The notes under the pieces: model-generated | The model's input: only the letters and a program-made list of their open reading frames with translations | The model's database searches: none | What the model was told of the DNA's origin: nothing | NCBI GenBank assembly: GCA_046728975.1 | Contig: JBKPFU010000091.1 | Location: forward strand, 1-10,579 | Origin: JBKPFU01 sp046728975 | Lineage (GTDB): Bacteria > Actinomycetota > Thermoleophilia > Gaiellales > Gaiellaceae | DNA: 10,579 nt | Direction of reading: 5' to 3' | In this document: piece by piece, positions 8,690-10,579 of the stretch | Layout: every line of letters begins with the position of its first letter | Position numbering within the stretch: the stretch's first letter is position 1 | Program-made: the position numbers and the translations under genes

Positions 8690-8718
8690 TTGACGCCGTC
8701 CGCAGGGTTCCCTATCCT
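8690..8718 (+). promoter_or_regulatory. lexA promoter (-35 TTGACG, -10 TATCCT)
   Basis: TTGACG (8690-8695) and TATCCT (8713-8718) are separated by exactly 17 bp, close to the vegetative sigma-factor consensus. Transcription should start near 8725, inside the first LexA box, so bound LexA would block initiation. This is the best-formed promoter in the window. Confidence 0.8.
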
Positions 8719-8722
8719 CGTA

Positions 8723-8738
8723 TCGAACACACGTTCGT
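8723..8738 (+). promoter_or_regulatory. LexA operator (SOS box 1)
   Basis: TCGAAC-ACAC-GTTCGT matches the actinobacterial/Gram-positive SOS consensus TCGAAC-N4-GTTCGA at 11 of 12 fixed positions. It overlaps the predicted transcription start of lexA, the expected position for autorepression. Confidence 0.9.
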
Positions 8739-8753
8739 AAAACGCATGTTCGG
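8738..8753 (+). promoter_or_regulatory. Second, weaker LexA-box-like site
   Basis: TAAAAC-GCAT-GTTCGG matches 9 of 12 fixed positions of the SOS consensus, with an intact right half GTTCG. Its centre is 15 bp downstream of that of box 1, in the lexA leader. It may allow weaker or cooperative binding, or it may be a chance match. Confidence 0.4.
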
Positions 8754-8757
8754 GCTC

Positions 8758-8764
8758 AGGAGGG
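8758..8764 (+). promoter_or_regulatory. Strong ribosome-binding site deciding the lexA start
   Basis: AGGAGGG is followed by 5 nt and then ATG at 8770. This fixes the start at 8770 rather than at the upstream in-frame ATG at 8746, which has no such site and lies in the operator region. Confidence 0.9.
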
Positions 8765-8769
8765 CGCGG

Positions 8770-9390
8770 ATGCTGACCGGCAGACAGCAGGAAATCTGGA
8801 ACTTCCTGGTCGACTACGTCGACCGGCACGGCTACCCACCGACAGTTCGGGAGATCGGGCAGGCGGTCGGCCTCGCTTCACCTTCGACGGTGCACGCCCA
8901 CCTGGCGAACCTCGAGCGCGCCGGGCTGCTCAAGCGCGATCCGACGAAACCGCGGGCGCTCGAGCTCACGGGCCGCGAGCAGCGTGGGGCGGCGGTCGAG
9001 GAGTCCCGGGCACTGCCTCTCGTGGGCGAGATCGCCGCGGGCGGGCCGCTGCTCGCCGAGGAGAACATCGAGGACTACATGACGGTGCCGGAGCAGCTCG
9101 AGCGCGGCGGCGCCGATTTCCTGCTCCGTGTGAAGGGCGACTCGATGGTCAACGCCGGCATCCTCGACGGAGACATCGTCGTCGTACGCCGCCAGCAGAC
9201 AGCGCAGAACGGCGACATCGTCGTCGCGCTGGCAGGAGCCGACGAGGCCGCCGACGAGGCGACCGTGAAGCGGTTCTTCCGTGAGGACGGGCGCGTCCGG
9301 CTTCAGCCCGAGAACGACGCGCTCGAGCCGATCTACGCCTCGCACGTGCAGATTCTCGGCAAGGTCGTGGGGGTGTTCCGCGCGCTTTGA
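8770..9390 (+). CDS. lexA: LexA, SOS-response repressor / self-cleaving protease
   Basis: The 206-residue repressor of DNA-damage genes is cleaved when RecA filaments form. The winged-helix N-domain begins MLTGRQQEIWNFL. The recognition region PPTVREIGQAVGLASPSTVHAHLANLE (23-49) is typical of LexA. The cleavage site is Ala90-Gly91 in EIAAGGPLL. The catalytic Ser125 is in KGDSMVNAGI and the Lys167 in ATVKRFF, with the DGDIVVVR segment (133-140) between them. All key residues are present, so it should be functional. It has its own promoter with an overlapping LexA box, so autoregulation is expected. The zinc-ribbon gene starts in its stop codon. A longer 214-residue reading from 8746 is rejected because of the ribosome-binding site position. 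Confidence 0.97.
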   Translation: MLTGRQQEIWNFLVDYVDRHGYPPTVREIGQAVGLASPSTVHAHLANLERAGLLKRDPTKPRALELTGREQRGAAVEESRALPLVGEIAAGGPLLAEENIEDYMTVPEQLERGGADFLLRVKGDSMVNAGILDGDIVVVRRQQTAQNGDIVVALAGADEAADEATVKRFFREDGRVRLQPENDALEPIYASHVQILGKVVGVFRAL

Positions 9391-9581
9391 CGATTGCGCC
9401 TCTGCACCGCACGCTCGACCAGGAGGTGCTCGCGCTGCTGCGCGGCGCGAGCCTCGAGTGCCTGGTCTGCGGTGAGTTCGTGCTTCATCGAGGGGACGTC
9501 ATCGCGTGCCCCGAGTGCGGCGCGGAGATTTCAAGAGGCGCCGCCAAGTCGGGGCTACAATTGACCCTGCAGGCCGGGTGA
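9387..9581 (+). CDS. Small zinc-ribbon protein in the lexA operon
   Basis: The 64-residue protein has an N-terminal helix (RTLDQEVLALLRGAS, 8-22). A two-knuckle zinc ribbon follows, with Cys25-x2-Cys28 (ECLVCGEF) and Cys41-x2-Cys44 (IACPECGAE), which should bind one zinc ion. The short C-terminal tail is low in complexity. It probably folds as a rubredoxin-like or ribosomal-protein-like knuckle; the molecular role is unknown. The start is TTG inside TTGA, overlapping the lexA stop by 4 bp, so translation is probably coupled and expression SOS-controlled. The last 13 bases of the coding region are also the 5' end of rnpB, and the rnpB -10 lies within the coding sequence. The paired CxxC motifs make chance unlikely, but I cannot name the family. 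Confidence 0.78.
   Translation: MTIAPLHRTLDQEVLALLRGASLECLVCGEFVLHRGDVIACPECGAEISRGAAKSGLQLTLQAG
9556..9561 (+). promoter_or_regulatory. -10 element of rnpB
   Basis: TACAAT lies 7 nt before the first base of the RNase P P1 helix at 9569, so the predicted start fits the mature RNA 5' end. The -35 is poor: TTCAAG at 9530-9535 would need a 20-bp spacer. The element lies inside the coding sequence of the zinc-ribbon gene. Confidence 0.65.
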
Positions 9582-9893
9582 CCGCAGTCCACGCACGTGG
9601 ATTGAGGAAAGTCCGGACACCGTAGGGCAGGACGCTCGCGGAAGCGAGGCGGCGAAAGCCGACGGAAAGTGGCACAGAAAGGAGACCGCCAGCGGCGAAC
9701 GTCTCTCTCCGGAGACGCCGAAGGTAAGGGTGAAAAGGTGGGGTAAGAGCCCACCAGCGTCGTGGTGACACGGCGGCTCGCCAAACCCCGTCCGGTGCAA
9801 GGCAAACAGGCTCCGATGACGCTGCCCGCCGAGGAGCCGGGTTGCCGCCAAGAGGGATGGTCACCCTCGACAGAATCCGGCTTATAGGCCTGC
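9569..9893 (+). ncRNA. rnpB: RNase P RNA (bacterial type A)
   Basis: This is the catalytic RNA of RNase P, which removes 5' leaders from precursor tRNAs. P1 pairs GCAGGCC (9569-9575) with GGCCTGC (9887-9893). P2 pairs GGGTGACC (9576-9583) with GGTCACCC (9859-9866). P3 is the hairpin CAGTCCAC / GTGGATTG just after P2. Conserved core blocks are present: GAGGAAAGTCCGGAC (9604-9618), ACAGAAAGGAGACCGCC (9674-9690), AGGTAAGGGTGAAAAGGT (9722-9739), the L15-like GGTGCAAGGCAAACAGG, and ACAGAATCCGGCTTAT (9870-9885). The roughly 325-nt length is slightly below that of the E. coli RNA. It is followed by a terminator hairpin. Exact ends are taken from P1 and could be a base or two longer. Confidence 0.96.
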
Positions 9894-9898
9894 TACGG

Positions 9899-9924
9899 AA
9901 AGCCCCCGCAAACGCGGGGGTTTT
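9899..9924 (+). terminator. Terminator of rnpB, possibly bidirectional
   Basis: CCCCCGC (9903-9909) pairs with GCGGGGG (9914-9920) around an AAAC loop and is followed by TTTT (9921-9924). Read on the opposite strand, the hairpin is followed by a short CTTT run, so it could also stop transcription of the convergent gene whose stop codon is at 9925-9927. Confidence 0.85.
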
Positions 9925-10500
9925 CTATACCTGCCGGCTGGCCCGCTCGTAGATCAGGACCAGTACGCCGTCAGGGCCTACCGGTTTCGCCTCGGTGAGC
10001 CGCCAGTCCGACTTCTCGCTCGTCTCGCCGAACAGGCGTCGCCCAGTGCCGAGGACGACGGGGAAGACCATCAGGTGTAGCTCGTCGACGAGGTCGTTCT
10101 CGATGAGCGCCTGCACAAGGCGGAGGCTTCCGGGCACCTGGATGATTCCGTCGATCTCCTCCTTGAGCTTCGAAGCCTCCTCCACGGCGTCGCCTTTGAG
10201 GACGGTCGTGTTGTTCCACCCTGGGTCCTCGAGGGTCGAGGAGACGACGTACTTGGGCATGCTGTTGAACTTGTCTGCGAACTCGCCCTCCCGCGAGGGC
10301 CACGCGCCGGCGAAGCTCTCGTAGGTGACCCGCCCGATTAGGAGAACCTCGCTCTCCAGCGTCTCCTGAAGCTTGAACTGGTTCCCATCCTCCCCGCGAT
10401 CGAATTCAAACGTCCATCCGGGGTACTTGAAGTCCTCGCCGCCGGGCGCCTGCATCACGCCGTCGAGCGACACAAATTCGGTGACGACCAACTTGCCCAT
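9925..10500 (-). CDS. Dihydrofolate reductase-like protein (RibD C-terminal superfamily)
   Basis: This 191-residue protein resembles the YyaP/YwjB group of proteins with the dihydrofolate-reductase fold, which are predicted NAD(P)H-dependent reductases, mostly of unknown substrate. It opens KLVVTEFVSLDGVMQAPGG (3-21), the usual start of this group. LLIGRVTYESF (53-63) follows, then MPKYVVSSTL (81-90), and VPGSLRLVQALIENDLVDELHLM (122-144) with FPVVLGTGRRLF (146-157), which form the nucleotide-binding and core strands. Length and ends look complete. The ATG at 10500 is supported by a GAAGGAG ribosome-binding site 5 nt upstream. It is convergent with rnpB and shares its terminator region. The protein is richer in acidic and lysine residues than the neighbours. 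No promoter is obvious in the 79 bases to the window end. True folate function should not be assumed. Confidence 0.9.
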   Translation of the reverse strand: MGKLVVTEFVSLDGVMQAPGGEDFKYPGWTFEFDRGEDGNQFKLQETLESEVLLIGRVTYESFAGAWPSREGEFADKFNSMPKYVVSSTLEDPGWNNTTVLKGDAVEEASKLKEEIDGIIQVPGSLRLVQALIENDLVDELHLMVFPVVLGTGRRLFGETSEKSDWRLTEAKPVGPDGVLVLIYERASRQV

Positions 10501-10505
10501 TTGCG

Positions 10506-10512
10506 CTCCTTC
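10506..10512 (-). promoter_or_regulatory. Ribosome-binding site of the reductase-like gene
   Basis: On the minus strand GAAGGAG lies 5 nt before ATG at 10500, fixing this start. The remaining bases to 10579 show no convincing promoter. Confidence 0.8.
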
Positions 10513-10579
10513 TCGATTGCTCTCGCTGGGTTGGACAGCCTCGCAGCCCGGAACTCATCGCTAGCAGTAGCAACCTTCC

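Noticed and set aside
8746..8769. Upstream ATG that would extend LexA by eight residues
   Set aside because: It lies within the second LexA-box-like site and has no ribosome site, while AGGAGGG is correctly spaced for ATG 8770, where the typical LexA N-terminus begins.
9485..9864. Minus-strand ORFs of about 100-120 residues opposite rnpB
   Set aside because: The region is explained by the RNase P RNA, with paired helices and conserved core blocks. Such antisense frames over rnpB are common artefacts.

Overview
The window is a GC-rich, gene-dense bacterial chromosome segment. Frequent GTG and TTG starts, several genes without a Shine-Dalgarno sequence, an actinobacterial/Gram-positive type SOS box (TCGAAC-N4-GTTCG) and the character of the proteins suggest an actinobacterium, possibly a deep-branching soil lineage such as Thermoleophilia. 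That placement is inference from protein and motif character, not a measured phylogeny. Nothing looks like a mobile element, prophage or CRISPR array, and no stretch over about 300 bases lacks a gene.

Region 1 (1-4855, + strand) starts with the last codons of an unidentified upstream gene. It continues with a methylmalonyl-CoA mutase catalytic subunit that has no B12-binding domain. After a 61-bp gap carrying an imperfect direct repeat come a DppC/OppC-type permease, a DppB/OppB-type permease and a GT4 glycosyltransferase, joined by a 4-bp overlap and then a 0-bp junction, so they are very probably one operon. The ATPases and the binding protein of the importer are not in the window.

Region 2 (4791-5679) holds a small minus-strand TPR-like ORF whose 3' end overlaps the glycosyltransferase. 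Next are a stand-alone response-regulator receiver domain and secG, the small subunit of the Sec translocon, on the + strand.

Region 3 (5683-8486, - strand) is a tldD-pmbA (tldE) pair with a 4-bp GTGA overlap. It encodes the two subunits of the TldD/TldE metalloprotease. It converges on secG with 3 bp between the stop codons.

Region 4 (8487-9925, + strand) is an RNA and SOS block. It contains tRNA-Leu(GAG) with its promoter and terminator, then lexA with a well-formed promoter, one strong and one weak LexA box and a strong ribosome-binding site. A small zinc-ribbon gene starts on the lexA stop codon (TTGA overlap) and ends inside the 5' end of rnpB, the RNase P RNA. A hairpin at 9903-9920 ends rnpB and may also serve the convergent gene that follows.

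Region 5 (9925-10579, - strand) is a dihydrofolate-reductase-like (RibD C-terminal superfamily) protein with a good Shine-Dalgarno sequence; its promoter is not evident.

Most of this is core metabolism and housekeeping, and I see no clearly new multi-gene system. The most interesting local signals are the lexA / zinc-ribbon / rnpB overlap, the tandem LexA boxes, the TPR-like ORF beside an orphan receiver domain, and several genes with a -10 hexamer 7-9 nt before the start codon and no Shine-Dalgarno, which suggests leaderless translation.
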